NCBI GenBank assembly: GCA_947492525.1
Contig: CANLNQ010000007.1
Coordinates: 167,549-231,548, forward strand
DNA: 64,000 nucleotides
Reading direction: 5' to 3'
DNA from: an uncultured Granulosicoccus sp.
GTDB lineage: Bacteria > Pseudomonadota > Gammaproteobacteria > Granulosicoccales > Granulosicoccaceae
How positions within the stretch are numbered: position 1 is the first letter of the stretch; every line of letters starts with the position of its first letter. Below are positions 32,354 to 41,673 of the stretch, in pieces. The position numbers and the translations under genes are program-made. The notes beneath the pieces were generated by a model. The model saw nothing but the letters and a program-made list of their open reading frames with translations, searched no databases and was not told the origin of the DNA.

Positions 32354-32377
32354 TTACCGTGGAAGTAACCGAGGGCT

Positions 32378-32647
32378 TCAGCCTTCGACGGCTGCCGGGA
32401 TGACGTCAATGAACTTGCGGTTGTTGGCACCGCGCACATTGAAAGTGACAACACCGTCTGCCTTGGCGAAAATGGTGTGGTCCTTGCCGATGCCAGCGTT
32501 GACGCCTGCGTGGAAACGAGTGCCGCGCTGACGAACGATGATGTTTCCGGCTACTGCGTTCTCACCACCGAACTTCTTCACGCCCAGACGTTTGGATTCT
32601 GAATCGCGACCGTTGCGAGTACTACCGCCTGCTTTCTTGTGTGCCAT
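32378..32647 (-). CDS. rpmA: Ribosomal protein L27
   Basis: 89-residue 50S protein near the peptidyl-transferase centre. The N-terminus [19 protein letters not shown] is diagnostic and lacks the cleavable extension seen in Firmicutes. It is 39 bp downstream of rplU. Confidence 0.98.
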   Translation of the reverse strand: MAHKKAGGSTRNGRDSESKRLGVKKFGGENAVAGNIIVRQRGTRFHAGVNAGIGKDHTIFAKADGVVTFNVRGANNRKFIDVIPAAVEG

Positions 32648-32686
32648 GACTGATTACCTGACTGGATGCTGTACGAAGGGCTGTGT

Positions 32687-33001
32687 TCAGCCGGCGTTGA
32701 TGCCGGTGATCTGCAGCTCTGTGTAGTTCTGACGATGTCCGGCCTGCTTGCGATGATGCTTGCGGCGACGGAACTTGATGATCTTGACTTTGTCGCCACG
32801 GCCGTGAGACAGCACCTTGGCGCTGACTGAGGCGTTTGCGACCAGAGGTGCGCCTACATTGACTGATTCGCCACTGCCGACCATCAGCACTTCGTCCAGA
32901 GTGACGTCGCTGCCGGCTTCCGCCTTGATGGTTTCGACCTTGAGACGGTCACCTTCGCTTACTCGGTACTGCTTGCCACCGGTTTTGACTACCGCGTACA
33001 T
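32687..33001 (-). CDS. rplU: Ribosomal protein L21
   Basis: 104-residue 50S protein. Begins [18 protein letters not shown] and has the basic [19 protein letters not shown] segment of the family. The frame is open upstream, but this ATG is the canonical start. Confidence 0.98.
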   Translation of the reverse strand: MYAVVKTGGKQYRVSEGDRLKVETIKAEAGSDVTLDEVLMVGSGESVNVGAPLVANASVSAKVLSHGRGDKVKIIKFRRRKHHRKQAGHRQNYTELQITGINAG

Positions 33002-33085
33002 GATTACTGGTCCTGAAACTGGGGCCCAAACTGACATCGGGCTCTTTGCGCAATGATATGCGGTATCTACCGCGAACAGCCCGCT

Positions 33086-33115
33086 ACTATACCCGCGAAC
33101 TATTGGATACGTCAA
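33086..33115 (-). promoter_or_regulatory. rplU promoter
   Basis: On the minus strand TTGACG (33115-33110), an 18-nt spacer and TATAGT (33091-33086), then a GC-rich start region. The 5' leader to rplU would be about 75 nt. Confidence 0.75.
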
Positions 33116-33263
33116 GCCCGCGTGATGCACAAAGTGTGCAATCTGACAAGCTTGAAATCGAGATTCGCAGTGATTGTCGAAAACTGCGAACAACGGCTCC
33201 TGATTCCGTCATCGAGGGCGGCAACCAGGCAGACGACTAGCCTGATGGCATTGCGCCGCGATT

Positions 33264-34145
33264 TCAACTGCGCCAGACGAGTATTCTGCGTTCGATCCAG
33301 CCAATCAGGCTGCTAATCACAACTCCGAGTATCGACAGTATGACAACGCCGGCAAACAGTCTTTCCAGATCGTACAAGGAGCCGGCTTCGAGAATGTAGG
33401 CGCCTATGCCGTATTCGGCGCCGAGCATTTCTGCCGCAACCAGCAGGATGATGGCGATGGCCAGGCTGACACGCAGTCCCGAGAGAATGCCGGGCATGGC
33501 CCCCGGCACGATGATCTTGCGCACGATGGAAAACCAGCCGAGCCCGAAACTCTGTCCCATGCGAACCAGCGTCCTGTCGACATTGTCCACGGCTGCGTAG
33601 GTTGCCACGACGGTGGGGGTAAACGTACCGAAGGCAATCAGTGCGTATTTGGAGGCTTCGTCGATGCCGAACCAGATGACGAACAGGGGAAGCAGGGCAA
33701 TCTTGGGAATCGGGAAAAGGGCCGCTACCAGCGGTACCAGTCCGGCGCGAACCAGGGAGAACAAGCCGATGAGAATGCCGATCGCCACGCCGGCCGTGAT
33801 GCCGAACAGGGAGCCGATCAGCAGGCGGCTGAGTGAAGGCAGCAGGTGCTTCCACAGAAGGCCACTGCTCCATAATTGCTGGAACGTGGCGAATACGTCG
33901 GAGGGGCGGGGCAGGGTCAGGTTCGAGATGTAGCCCTGGCGGCTTCCCCACTCGATACCCAGCAGCAGCGCGGCGAAGATCAGAACAGCCACGCCACGCA
34001 CCGGTTTCGGCGAAAAGCCGCCGCCGCGAAACGGAACATCGATTTCGCGAGCCTGTCGGGGGTCGTCCGGCTGAACCATCTCGCTCCCCCTGTTGCTACT
34101 GGCTGTGGTGGCGCTCCGTTCCGGGCTCATGGGTTCAGGTCTCAT
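33264..34145 (-). CDS. ABC transporter permease, SsuC/TauC type
   Basis: 293 residues with about six helices and an EAA loop (GLGWFSIVRKIIVPGAMPGILSGLRVSLA). It matches permeases of the nitrate/sulfonate/taurine family. The N-terminal about 40 residues are polar and could be shorter if a later ATG is used. Last of a binding protein-ATPase-permease trio. Confidence 0.9.
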   Translation of the reverse strand: MRPEPMSPERSATTASSNRGSEMVQPDDPRQAREIDVPFRGGGFSPKPVRGVAVLIFAALLLGIEWGSRQGYISNLTLPRPSDVFATFQQLWSSGLLWKHLLPSLSRLLIGSLFGITAGVAIGILIGLFSLVRAGLVPLVAALFPIPKIALLPLFVIWFGIDEASKYALIAFGTFTPTVVATYAAVDNVDRTLVRMGQSFGLGWFSIVRKIIVPGAMPGILSGLRVSLAIAIILLVAAEMLGAEYGIGAYILEAGSLYDLERLFAGVVILSILGVVISSLIGWIERRILVWRS

Positions 34146-34160
34146 CGGGCGTCAGCGGGC

Positions 34161-34928
34161 TCATGAATCCAGCAACTCTCGTTCGGCCTGTTGAGCTTCG
34201 TCGCGCATCATCTGCCACAACTGGCGACGGACCTGCTCAAGCTCGTGGCTGTTCTGGCCTCTTTCGTTCAGTGGCTGATCAATGCTCACTGTCTTGAATA
34301 TCCGCCCGGGCCGTCGTGACAGAACCACGATGTCATGGCCCAGGCGCACGGCCTCCGACAGATTGTGTGTCACATAGACGCCGGTGAACGGTTCACTGGT
34401 CCACAGTTGTACCAGGTCGTCCAGTAGCAGTTCGCGGGTCTGGCTGTCCAGTGCCGACAGCGGTTCGTCCATCAGCAATACGGCCGGATTGACGGCCAGG
34501 GCCCGGGCGATGGCCACGCGTTGTTTCATGCCACCGGACAACTGGCGCGGCAGGGCATGGCGGAAATCCGCCATGCGGGTGCGCTGCAGCACGTCATCGA
34601 TTATCTGCTGGCGCCGGGGTGTTGCCAGTGCGTGGTCCTCCAGCACCAGGGAAATGTTTTCTTCCACGCTGCGCCATGGCAACAGGGCAAAGTCCTGAAA
34701 GACATAGGTCAGCGGGTTGAGGCAGTCCGCGGGGGGATCTCCCAGCAAGCGGATGGAGCCGGACGAGGGTCTTTCCAGGCCACCCATCAAGCGCAGCAGC
34801 GTGGATTTCCCGCATCCCGACGGGCCAACCAGGCACAGGATGCGGCCGGCTTCGACCTTCAGCTCGATATCCTGAAGCACGGTCGTGTTGTCGTAGGCGT
34901 GGCTGACGCCTCGCAATTGCAGTTGCAT
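34161..34928 (-). CDS. ABC transporter ATPase, SsuB/TauB type
   Basis: 255-residue nucleotide-binding protein. Walker A GPSGCGKST is near residue 38, the signature LSGGMKQRVAIARAL follows, and Walker B is VLLMDEPLSALD. I start at MQLQLRGVSHAY, which aligns with family N-termini. It sits between its binding protein and permease and powers uptake of an unidentified, probably small organic, substrate. Confidence 0.94.
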   Translation of the reverse strand: MQLQLRGVSHAYDNTTVLQDIELKVEAGRILCLVGPSGCGKSTLLRLMGGLERPSSGSIRLLGDPPADCLNPLTYVFQDFALLPWRSVEENISLVLEDHALATPRRQQIIDDVLQRTRMADFRHALPRQLSGGMKQRVAIARALAVNPAVLLMDEPLSALDSQTRELLLDDLVQLWTSEPFTGVYVTHNLSEAVRLGHDIVVLSRRPGRIFKTVSIDQPLNERGQNSHELEQVRRQLWQMMRDEAQQAERELLDS

Positions 34929-35019
34929 GCGGTCCTCGCACTCGGTTGTGCGTGTGAGCGGGTGGGGCGAGCGCCGGGTGGCAGCCATTGCACCCGGAGC
35001 TCACCGTGTCATGCCGATC

Positions 35020-36045
35020 CTACTGACCGATGATGGGGACGTAGGAGGCATCGACCACGGTGTCGAGCGTCACCGAGTCCTTGACCAGTCCTTCTGCCTT
35101 GAACCAGTCGATCTGATCCTTGATGGAGCTCAGGTTCATGGCCGCGCCTTCGTTGATTCTCATGGCGCCGTTGATGATGCTGGGTGCTGCCTTCTCGTAA
35201 TCCCGGTCGGTATACACGTATTTGTGAATCAACTTCACCATGTCGTCACGCGCGGCGTCGTCTGTGGTCTTGTCGACCAGCGCTGCGTTGAAATCCGCGG
35301 CCCCTCGAGACAGCGCTGACAGGAAGGCCTTGTTGCGCTCGCTCTCTTCGCTGGCGCCCTTGGCGGAGGTGAAGATGGTCGTGACCTGATAATCGGGCAG
35401 GTAGTCGGCTACCGAGCCGATGATCTTCACGGCGCCGGCATCGGCCAGGGGCTTGGCGATATGCGGCACGATCGACCAGGCATCAATCTGTCCGGACTTG
35501 ATGGCGCCGATGATGGCGCCGGTCTTCTGCAGTGGCTTGAACTTGACGCTGACGCCTTCGGCGGTTGCGATCTTCGAGCCCATGTAGTGAAAGGACGAGC
35601 CTGCCTGGGTCGTACCGAAGCTGCGTCCATCGAGCATCGCAGGTGAGGTCAGGCCGTCCTCGAAAGCGGTGTTGGAGGCGAGGATCTGCTGGCCGTAGAT
35701 GCCGGCCTCTTCCGACAAGGCACCACCGATGACTTTCACGGCGCCTTTTTCTGCCAGCGAAATCAGGCCGCCGGAAATGGCGGTGACCGCGTAGTCGGCG
35801 TCGCCGGAGGCGATGGCAACGGCCATGGGCTGAGCTGCCTGAAAGAACCTGAACTCCACATCGAAGCCCGCTTCCTCGAAATAACCCCGTTCGAATGCCA
35901 CGAAACTGGCGGCGTGGCTGGTGAATCGCAGTGCGCCGACATTGATCCGGGTGCGACTCTGGCCGATGGCCGGCAGACCGAACAGGCTGGTGGCGGCAGT
36001 TGCGCCCATGATGCCAAGGGCTCTTCGGCGGCTGATCGGGCTCAT
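35020..36045 (-). CDS. ABC transporter substrate-binding protein, NMT1/SsuA-like, Tat-exported
   Basis: 341 residues. The N-terminus SRRRALGIMGATAATS is a twin-arginine signal. The mature protein has the SsuA/NMT1 pattern (GALRFTSHAASFVAFERGYFEEAGFDVEF) and a long helix region near the C-terminus. It heads the ABC operon and is divergent from ispB. Ligand could be a sulfonate, nitrate, pyrimidine precursor or similar; sequence alone does not decide. Confidence 0.9.
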   Translation of the reverse strand: MSPISRRRALGIMGATAATSLFGLPAIGQSRTRINVGALRFTSHAASFVAFERGYFEEAGFDVEFRFFQAAQPMAVAIASGDADYAVTAISGGLISLAEKGAVKVIGGALSEEAGIYGQQILASNTAFEDGLTSPAMLDGRSFGTTQAGSSFHYMGSKIATAEGVSVKFKPLQKTGAIIGAIKSGQIDAWSIVPHIAKPLADAGAVKIIGSVADYLPDYQVTTIFTSAKGASEESERNKAFLSALSRGAADFNAALVDKTTDDAARDDMVKLIHKYVYTDRDYEKAAPSIINGAMRINEGAAMNLSSIKDQIDWFKAEGLVKDSVTLDTVVDASYVPIIGQ

Positions 36046-36150
36046 ACACTGTATCCTTGCAAGATTGTCGTGGACTATTGTACCGCCCGATAGTTGATTG
36101 CCACATGCGAAGTTGCCAGTATTGACGGCGCGCATCAAACTTTCCGATTC

Positions 36151-37158
36151 ATGAATACCTCTGTTACACAACTGATGACCTTGTCGATCGAAGACAGCCA
36201 GGCCCTGATTGCCGCCGGCATGAGCCGGGTGGATGAGCTGATACGCCAGCGACTGGCGTCCGAGGTGGTGCTGATCAATCAGTTGTCCAGCTACATCATC
36301 GGCAGCGGCGGCAAGCGTCTGCGGCCACAGATGGTGCTGCTGGCTGCCGGCGCCTGTGGCCTGGATCCGGAAACCGAGCCGCACCCCGTCACCGTGGCGG
36401 CCATCATCGAATTCATTCACACGGCAACCTTGCTGCACGACGATGTCGTCGATGCATCCGAATTGAGACGTGGTCGAGATACCGCCAATTCGGTCTGGGG
36501 CAATGAGGCCGCTGTGCTGGTGGGCGACTTCCTGTATTCACGCTCCTTCGAGATGATGGTGGAGGTGCAGAACCTGGAAGTGATGAGCATCCTGGCATCG
36601 ACCACCAATCGCATCGCCGAAGGCGAGGTCATGCAACTGCTGAATGTCCGAGAGCCGGATATCAGCGAAGCGCAGTACATTCAGGTCATCGAAGCCAAGA
36701 CGGCGCGACTGTTCCAGGCAGCGACCGAGCTGGGTGCCGTGCTGGCAGGCGAATCCGCGCAGATACAGGCCGCATTGGCCAGCTACGGCATGCATCTGGG
36801 TACGGCCTTCCAGATTGCCGACGACGTGCTCGACTACAAGAGCGATAGCGACACCATGGGCAAGAACATCGGCGATGACCTGGCCGAAGGCAAGACCACC
36901 CTGCCGCTGATCTACGCCATGCGTGACGGGACAGACGCGCAATCCGGGATCATCGCCGAGACCATTCGCGAAGGTGGCCTGGAGCGCCTGCCCGAGGTGC
37001 TGGAGATCATCCGGCAGACCGATGCGCTGGACAAGTCGATGAGCCGGGCGCACGAATCCGCCAGCAGTGCCATTGATGCGTTGAGCATTCTGCCTCCGTC
37101 GCGCCATCGTGATGCCTTGCAGCAGATCGCGCGCTACTCGGTCGATCGTACTTACTGA
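36151..37158 (+). CDS. ispB: Octaprenyl diphosphate synthase
   Basis: Long-chain trans-prenyl transferase that makes the ubiquinone side chain. The first Asp-rich motif is DDVVD at 97-101 after GSGGKRLRPQM, and the second is in FQIADDVLDYKSD. The ATG gives MNTSVTQLM and 335 residues. An ABC operon separates it from rplU, its usual divergent neighbour. Confidence 0.96.
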   Translation: MNTSVTQLMTLSIEDSQALIAAGMSRVDELIRQRLASEVVLINQLSSYIIGSGGKRLRPQMVLLAAGACGLDPETEPHPVTVAAIIEFIHTATLLHDDVVDASELRRGRDTANSVWGNEAAVLVGDFLYSRSFEMMVEVQNLEVMSILASTTNRIAEGEVMQLLNVREPDISEAQYIQVIEAKTARLFQAATELGAVLAGESAQIQAALASYGMHLGTAFQIADDVLDYKSDSDTMGKNIGDDLAEGKTTLPLIYAMRDGTDAQSGIIAETIREGGLERLPEVLEIIRQTDALDKSMSRAHESASSAIDALSILPPSRHRDALQQIARYSVDRTY

Positions 37159-37241
37159 CGGCGCGGGTCGGCTCGTTCCGCGGGCTGACTGGGGACGCAG
37201 CCGAGGCCGTTCAGGCCGGGCTTGCCGTCAGCGGGAAGGTG

Positions 37242-38984
37242 CTACTGGCTACGACAGCCTTGCTGACGTCGCCGCATTCTTGCACAAAGGCCGAGCACCG
37301 CCATGAGTGCGAGGCTCGGAGGGCCCGTGCCGCCCGCCCCGGCGCTGCCGCCCGACGCTTGCGGAACCGCTTGCGAGGTGTTGGCTGAACTGTTGGTATC
37401 ACCGTCGGCAAGCGCCTGTTCACCGGAAGCGGGCAGGCTGTCAGGGCCTGTCGAGGCTGCGTCCGCAAAGGTCACCGAACTCAGTGCCAGCAGGGGATCA
37501 TCCAGGTTCAGCGTGGCCTGGTTGTCCAGTTGTTCGGTATCCGTGAAGCCACCGTGACTCAACTCGCTGACGACCAGCGGATAGGTGGCCCCGTCATTGA
37601 CGAACTGTGCGGTGACCGACAGGCTGTTGCTGCCGCCGGGCGGTATGACGCCATGGCGGCAGTCCAGTTGGTTCCCGTTGATGCTGCAACCGGCCGAAGG
37701 GGCAGACAGCTGGGTTCCATTGGGCAGTAGTGTGCTGCTGTTGACCTGGGGGGCGACACGGCTGCTGTCATGGTTCAGGGCCGTTACGGACAGTTCCAGT
37801 TGATCGCGGTGTTCACCGGCGGTGGCGCTGATCTCCACGCCGACATCGATATTGTCCAGTACGCAGGTCGATGTCAGGGCCGGGCGCATGCGCTGCAGGC
37901 TACAGGCAGAAAAGGCGGGTCGCGTGTTGTTCGACAGTTCCGACCACATGATCTCGTTGCCGGATATGCCCTCGTCAGTGCTGCAGACCGCATCGTCATC
38001 ATGTTCGGCGCCCAGGTTATGCGCTATCTCATGTGCCGAGAGCAACATGTCATAGGGGAAAGGCGTCGACATGCTCAGATCGTAGCCATCGAGTCGGCAG
38101 ATCGTGTCGATCCAGCCCAGACCGATGATCTTGTCCGGGTCGGGGCGACCACTGAACAGGTGAACGAGGGCCAGATCGGCAGGCAGGTTTTCATCCTGCA
38201 TGCGTATGTCTCGGTAACTGCCCAGTATCTGGTCGACACCACCCGAGAAATTCAGCAGCGGATCCTGCGCCGGGTCATCGTAGACGCGTATGCCGTCAAC
38301 GATGACGGCCAGGCCGAGTTGCTCTCTGTAGAGCCCGTCGACACCATTGATGATGCTCAGCGCATGCGCCAGCCCGCGCTGCCCATGCTGCTCGTTGTAG
38401 CTGCTGTCCACGGTGATGCCGATCTTGATGGAGCGACTGGCAAGCTCGCCGTCGGCATCGGAGAGTTTGGCAATGGCCGAGTCTGTTGATGTCTCTCCGG
38501 AATCACCCCCCGGGGATGGCGGCAGCACCATGTCGCCCAGTGTCAGATTGCCCGGCTGCGGTGCTAGCGCATGACCGCCCATGTCATCACGAAATTGCAG
38601 CTCATGCAGCTCGCCTCGGGTAAAGACATGGCCGGTGTACCGGCTCTGCTCAGCGCTGTCATCGACCGCCAATCGGGCCCAGGACTCCTCGTCGCCCACC
38701 ACGCGACCGTCATAGAACTGCGGCAGGCCGAGGATGGCGTTTTGCAGATTGCTGCGATTGGCAAGCAGCTGCTTGGCGGTCAGGGTCAGCTCCCACTGAT
38801 CGTCAAGGGTCGAGATGGTCAGCGTCAGCCGCTCGCTGTCGAAACTGACTGTGGCCGGTGTGGCTGGCGCCAGGAAAGTCCCGGCTGCGGCAAGGGAGAA
38901 CGCTTGTGCGAGCAGCAGCAGGCCAAGCACTACCCACCGGCATACTCGTCCGCGCCCGCGTGCATATGTAGGCGGCGTAGGCAT
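37242..38984 (-). CDS. Secreted M12B (reprolysin/ADAM-like) zinc metalloprotease with C-terminal sorting-type tail
   Basis: 580 residues. The hydrophobic signal peptide lies at about 15-34. A prodomain-like region with a TGHVF strand follows. The catalytic domain has the extended zinc motif HEIAHNLGAEHD at 318-329 and a possible Met-turn M346. After it, a DUF11/CARDB-like beta domain covers about 385-490 (LSVTALNHDS..., GGSNSLSVTAQF). The tail (about 540-580) is Gly-rich GGSAGAGGTG, then a hydrophobic helix, then RMRRRQQ, which resembles GlyGly-CTERM tails processed by rhombosortase. Function: probable extracellular peptidase; target unknown. Confidence 0.85.
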   Translation of the reverse strand: MPTPPTYARGRGRVCRWVVLGLLLLAQAFSLAAAGTFLAPATPATVSFDSERLTLTISTLDDQWELTLTAKQLLANRSNLQNAILGLPQFYDGRVVGDEESWARLAVDDSAEQSRYTGHVFTRGELHELQFRDDMGGHALAPQPGNLTLGDMVLPPSPGGDSGETSTDSAIAKLSDADGELASRSIKIGITVDSSYNEQHGQRGLAHALSIINGVDGLYREQLGLAVIVDGIRVYDDPAQDPLLNFSGGVDQILGSYRDIRMQDENLPADLALVHLFSGRPDPDKIIGLGWIDTICRLDGYDLSMSTPFPYDMLLSAHEIAHNLGAEHDDDAVCSTDEGISGNEIMWSELSNNTRPAFSACSLQRMRPALTSTCVLDNIDVGVEISATAGEHRDQLELSVTALNHDSSRVAPQVNSSTLLPNGTQLSAPSAGCSINGNQLDCRHGVIPPGGSNSLSVTAQFVNDGATYPLVVSELSHGGFTDTEQLDNQATLNLDDPLLALSSVTFADAASTGPDSLPASGEQALADGDTNSSANTSQAVPQASGGSAGAGGTGPPSLALMAVLGLCARMRRRQQGCRSQ

Positions 38985-39041
38985 GGCGGGAGTCTATCAG
39001 TCTGTAAGCGACTGAATGGTGGAGACATTATGAACGTCTGT

Positions 39042-39614
39042 TCAGGTTGGGGAACCATTCCGGGCAAATCGACACTCACCGCTGGCCAGCGGCCAGACCT
39101 CGTGGGGCCCGATATGCGTGCGAATCAGGCGCAATGTCGGGAAGTTCACGGCGGCTGTCATGCGTCGCACCTGACGGTTGCGACCCTCTCGCAGGCTGAT
39201 TTCCAGCCAGCTGGTGGGAATGTTGCGGCGTACTCTGATCGGTGGGTCGCGTTCCCAGAGATGTTCAGGTTCGTCGACCCGACGCACCTTGGTCGCCTTG
39301 GCCGGTCCATCCTTCAGCTGCACGCCGCGGCGCAGGCTTTGCAGGGCTGCGTCATCGATCTCGCCGTCCACCTGCACCAGATAGCGCTTGGTCAGCTTGA
39401 AACGTGGGTGGCTGATGCGTTGTTGCAGGGTGCCGTCGTTGGTCAGCAGCAACAAGCCTTCGCTGTCTCTGTCGAGACGGCCAGCGGCATAGAAGCCGGG
39501 GGCGTCGATATAGTCGGCCAGTGTGGCGCGGCCTTCCGCATCGGTGAACTGGCAGAGCACGCCGAAAGGCTTGTTGAACAGCAATACGCTGGACTGCACA
39601 CCTGCCGGTTTCAT
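39042..39614 (-). CDS. rluE: 23S rRNA pseudouridine synthase, RluE type
   Basis: 190 residues of the RsuA/RluB/E/F family, with GRLDRDSEGLLLLTNDG, catalytic Asp about residue 48, and the C-terminal REGRNRQVRRM motif. It lacks an S4 domain and its length fits RluE, which modifies U2457 of 23S rRNA; paralogue assignment is a little less certain than the family. It overlaps the exonuclease gene by 4 bp. Confidence 0.88.
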   Translation of the reverse strand: MKPAGVQSSVLLFNKPFGVLCQFTDAEGRATLADYIDAPGFYAAGRLDRDSEGLLLLTNDGTLQQRISHPRFKLTKRYLVQVDGEIDDAALQSLRRGVQLKDGPAKATKVRRVDEPEHLWERDPPIRVRRNIPTSWLEISLREGRNRQVRRMTAAVNFPTLRLIRTHIGPHEVWPLASGECRFARNGSPT

Positions 39615-40507
39615 CGATCGGCCAGGCGTCGGGCAGTTCGCTGTGCGAGCTCGTCAGGCAGTCCGGCATCCGCCAGTGCCGTTACCAGGCTGGCCTCGCT
39701 GCGAGTCTGGCGCACACAGCTGTCGAGGCTGTCAGGGAGTCGCTCATCGTGAATGAGACCGGTCAACGAACGTGCCAGCGCGATGGCCGTCTTGTGTTCG
39801 TAGAGCAGGCGGCTGACACGAGGCGCACCGCGAAAACGCATCATCGATACCTCACCCAGATTTGCCAGCAGAGTGTCCAGATCATGCCACTTGTTGAGCA
39901 GTCGGGCGGCCGTGGTCGGGCCGACGCCTGGCACACCGGGAATGTTGTCGCTCTTGTCGCCGCTCAGCGCCAGCCAGTCGGCAATCTGCTCGGGCTTGAT
40001 CTTGAAGCGCTTGTGCAGCTCGTCGTAGCTGGCCATCGGACGGCGTCCGTAATCCCAGTAACGATCCTGCGGGCCCACGAACTGCGCAAGGTCCTTGTCA
40101 CCCGAGACAATCGTGACCGGTATGTCCCGGGTGGCTGCCAGATGGGCAAAATGTCCGATGATGTCGTCGGCCTCGACTCGATCGCTACCCAGGGTGGCAA
40201 TGCCCATGGCCTGGGCCACCTGCTTGCAGCGGGCGAACTGCGGGGCCAGGTCTTCGGGCGCCGGTGGGCGATCGGCCTTGTAGGCGGGATACAACTGATT
40301 GCGGATGCCCTTGCGGAAGCACTCATCGAACGCGCAGAGCATCATCGCAGGCTTGTGATTCTCGATGATGTGGCACAGCGTTTCGGTAAAGCCCTGGACG
40401 GCATTGTCCGGTTCGCCGAAACGGTTGCGGGTATCCACGGGAAGACCTTGCCAGCCACGAAAGACATAGATGCTGGAATCCACGAGGAAGAGGGGTTGTT
40501 GGAGCAC
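39611..40507 (-). CDS. 5'-3' exonuclease / flap endonuclease, Xni-like
   Basis: 298 residues related to the 5' nuclease domain of DNA polymerase I. Seen are the N-terminal LVDSSIYVFRGW, the metal-binding AFDE and VEADDIIG with SGDKDLAQ, and the helix-hairpin-helix LSGDKSDNIPGVPGVGPTTA. Being a free-standing domain it may act like ExoIX/Xni or as an extra flap nuclease. Starts with GTG overlapping the last base of the upstream nuclease stop. Confidence 0.9.
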   Translation of the reverse strand: MLQQPLFLVDSSIYVFRGWQGLPVDTRNRFGEPDNAVQGFTETLCHIIENHKPAMMLCAFDECFRKGIRNQLYPAYKADRPPAPEDLAPQFARCKQVAQAMGIATLGSDRVEADDIIGHFAHLAATRDIPVTIVSGDKDLAQFVGPQDRYWDYGRRPMASYDELHKRFKIKPEQIADWLALSGDKSDNIPGVPGVGPTTAARLLNKWHDLDTLLANLGEVSMMRFRGAPRVSRLLYEHKTAIALARSLTGLIHDERLPDSLDSCVRQTRSEASLVTALADAGLPDELAQRTARRLADR

Positions 40508-41301
40508 TAGTGGTTGATCAACTCAAGGTTGCCTGGGTGGTGAAGAGTCATGCGCTGCTGTCCGTCGACGGTGTTCAGCCAGCCGCGTACCCGTACCTTA
40601 CTACCAGTGAGCGTATCGGGTACGACTGTGTGAGTGCTACCGTATCCCGGCCAGTGCCTGCCGAGCCGGATCTGCAGGCCGTTGTCCAGCTGCACGATGG
40701 CGCGCCTGCCTTGTCCGCTGACCGCGACTACCGTACCGCTCACCCGTTGAAACCCCGACTCGCTGCCGGACAGGTTTTGCAGGCCCTGTTCGAATGCTTC
40801 GGATTGCCAGAGACCGAGCCTGCGCTTGCGAGCGCCCTGTTCCACCTCGAGCAGACTGCTTGCACAGCGACTATTGGCGCCGACGGCCACTGCCGATGCC
40901 AGGCCTTCTGCCACCAGTGCATGCGCCGCGCTGCGACCATCGGTGAGGCGGACATGAGCCAGAATGCGCCCATGAACGTCGCGAGCTTCCTGTCCGATGA
41001 TCATGACGGCCTGCCGCCCCTGCAGAAAATCGTGCAATGCATCGCGGGCCTGTCGAGCCAGTGCACGTGTCTGTCTGTCAGCCGCGTGCAGTTCCGGCGC
41101 ATTGATGCCGATCAGCCGCAGGCGGATATTCCCGTCCACAACCAGCGAGTCACCATCGGTGATGTCGGTGATGCGCACGGCCTGTGCCTCTGCGCCGGCC
41201 AGGCAATCACTGGATGCAAGCGCCCGGGAGACGACCCAGGGGGACATGAGTAAAGCGCCCACGAAAAAAAGGCATCTCAATGGATGCCTTTTCGCGTTCA
41301 T
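40507..41301 (-). CDS. Thermonuclease-family (SNase-like) exported protein
   Basis: Predicted exported nuclease of 264 residues. The signal peptide is MNAKRHPLRCLFFVGALLMS followed by a cut near ALA-SS. The SNase fold has RITDITDGDSLVVDG, then IRLRLIGINAPEL, the GRILAHV strand and GLASAVAVG. A beta-rich C-terminal domain (about 185-264) resembles an OB/SH3 fold. Remarkably, codons 4 to 12 form the stem and T tract of a strong terminator (see that entry). Upstream in-frame ATG at 41316 is possible. Confidence 0.85.
   Translation of the reverse strand: MNAKRHPLRCLFFVGALLMSPWVVSRALASSDCLAGAEAQAVRITDITDGDSLVVDGNIRLRLIGINAPELHAADRQTRALARQARDALHDFLQGRQAVMIIGQEARDVHGRILAHVRLTDGRSAAHALVAEGLASAVAVGANSRCASSLLEVEQGARKRRLGLWQSEAFEQGLQNLSGSESGFQRVSGTVVAVSGQGRRAIVQLDNGLQIRLGRHWPGYGSTHTVVPDTLTGSKVRVRGWLNTVDGQQRMTLHHPGNLELINH
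41267..41292 (-). terminator. Rho-independent terminator of rpmE inside the SNase signal-peptide coding sequence
   Basis: Read on the minus strand it is a perfect 10-bp stem AAAAGGCATC/GATGCCTTTT with a 6-nt loop and a run of seven T. It lies 50 bp after the rpmE stop and inside the predicted 5' coding region of the SNase gene. Confidence 0.85.
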
Positions 41302-41344
41302 GTCAGTCAGCACCATCCGTGTGCTGCTGTAATTCGAGGTCGGG

Positions 41345-41548
41345 TTATTTAGCGCCGTATCGACGACGGAACTTGTCAACCTGACCAGCGGTATCCATGA
41401 CTTTCTGCTTGCCAGTGTAGAAAGGGTGGCAAGACGAACACACTTCGATACTCAGATCTCGTCCAGCCGTGGAACCCGTTTCAAACGTGTTACCGCAGCT
41501 GCACGTGACTGTGATTTGTTTGTATTCGGGATGTATTTCCGGTTTCAT
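41345..41548 (-). CDS. rpmE: Ribosomal protein L31 (zinc-binding form)
   Basis: 67-residue 50S protein with the four-cysteine zinc site (CSCG near 16-18, CSSCHPF near 37-40), so the C+ paralogue. AGGTTGCT precedes the ATG. The frame continues upstream without support. Confidence 0.97.
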   Translation of the reverse strand: MKPEIHPEYKQITVTCSCGNTFETGSTAGRDLSIEVCSSCHPFYTGKQKVMDTAGQVDKFRRRYGAK

Positions 41549-41580
41549 AGCAACCTCCCGGTTATCAAAAAAGGAACCGG

Positions 41581-41609
41581 ATACTAGGGCTACTGACAGC
41601 AAAATGCAA
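41581..41609 (-). promoter_or_regulatory. rpmE promoter
   Basis: On the minus strand TTGCAT (41609-41604), a 17-nt spacer and TAGTAT (41586-41581), about 33 bp before the start codon. Confidence 0.75.
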
Positions 41610-41673
41610 GCTTCGGGATAAAGCTGGCCGGTAAACAGTCGATAAATGCCCGAATTGACACGGATCGATCCCG

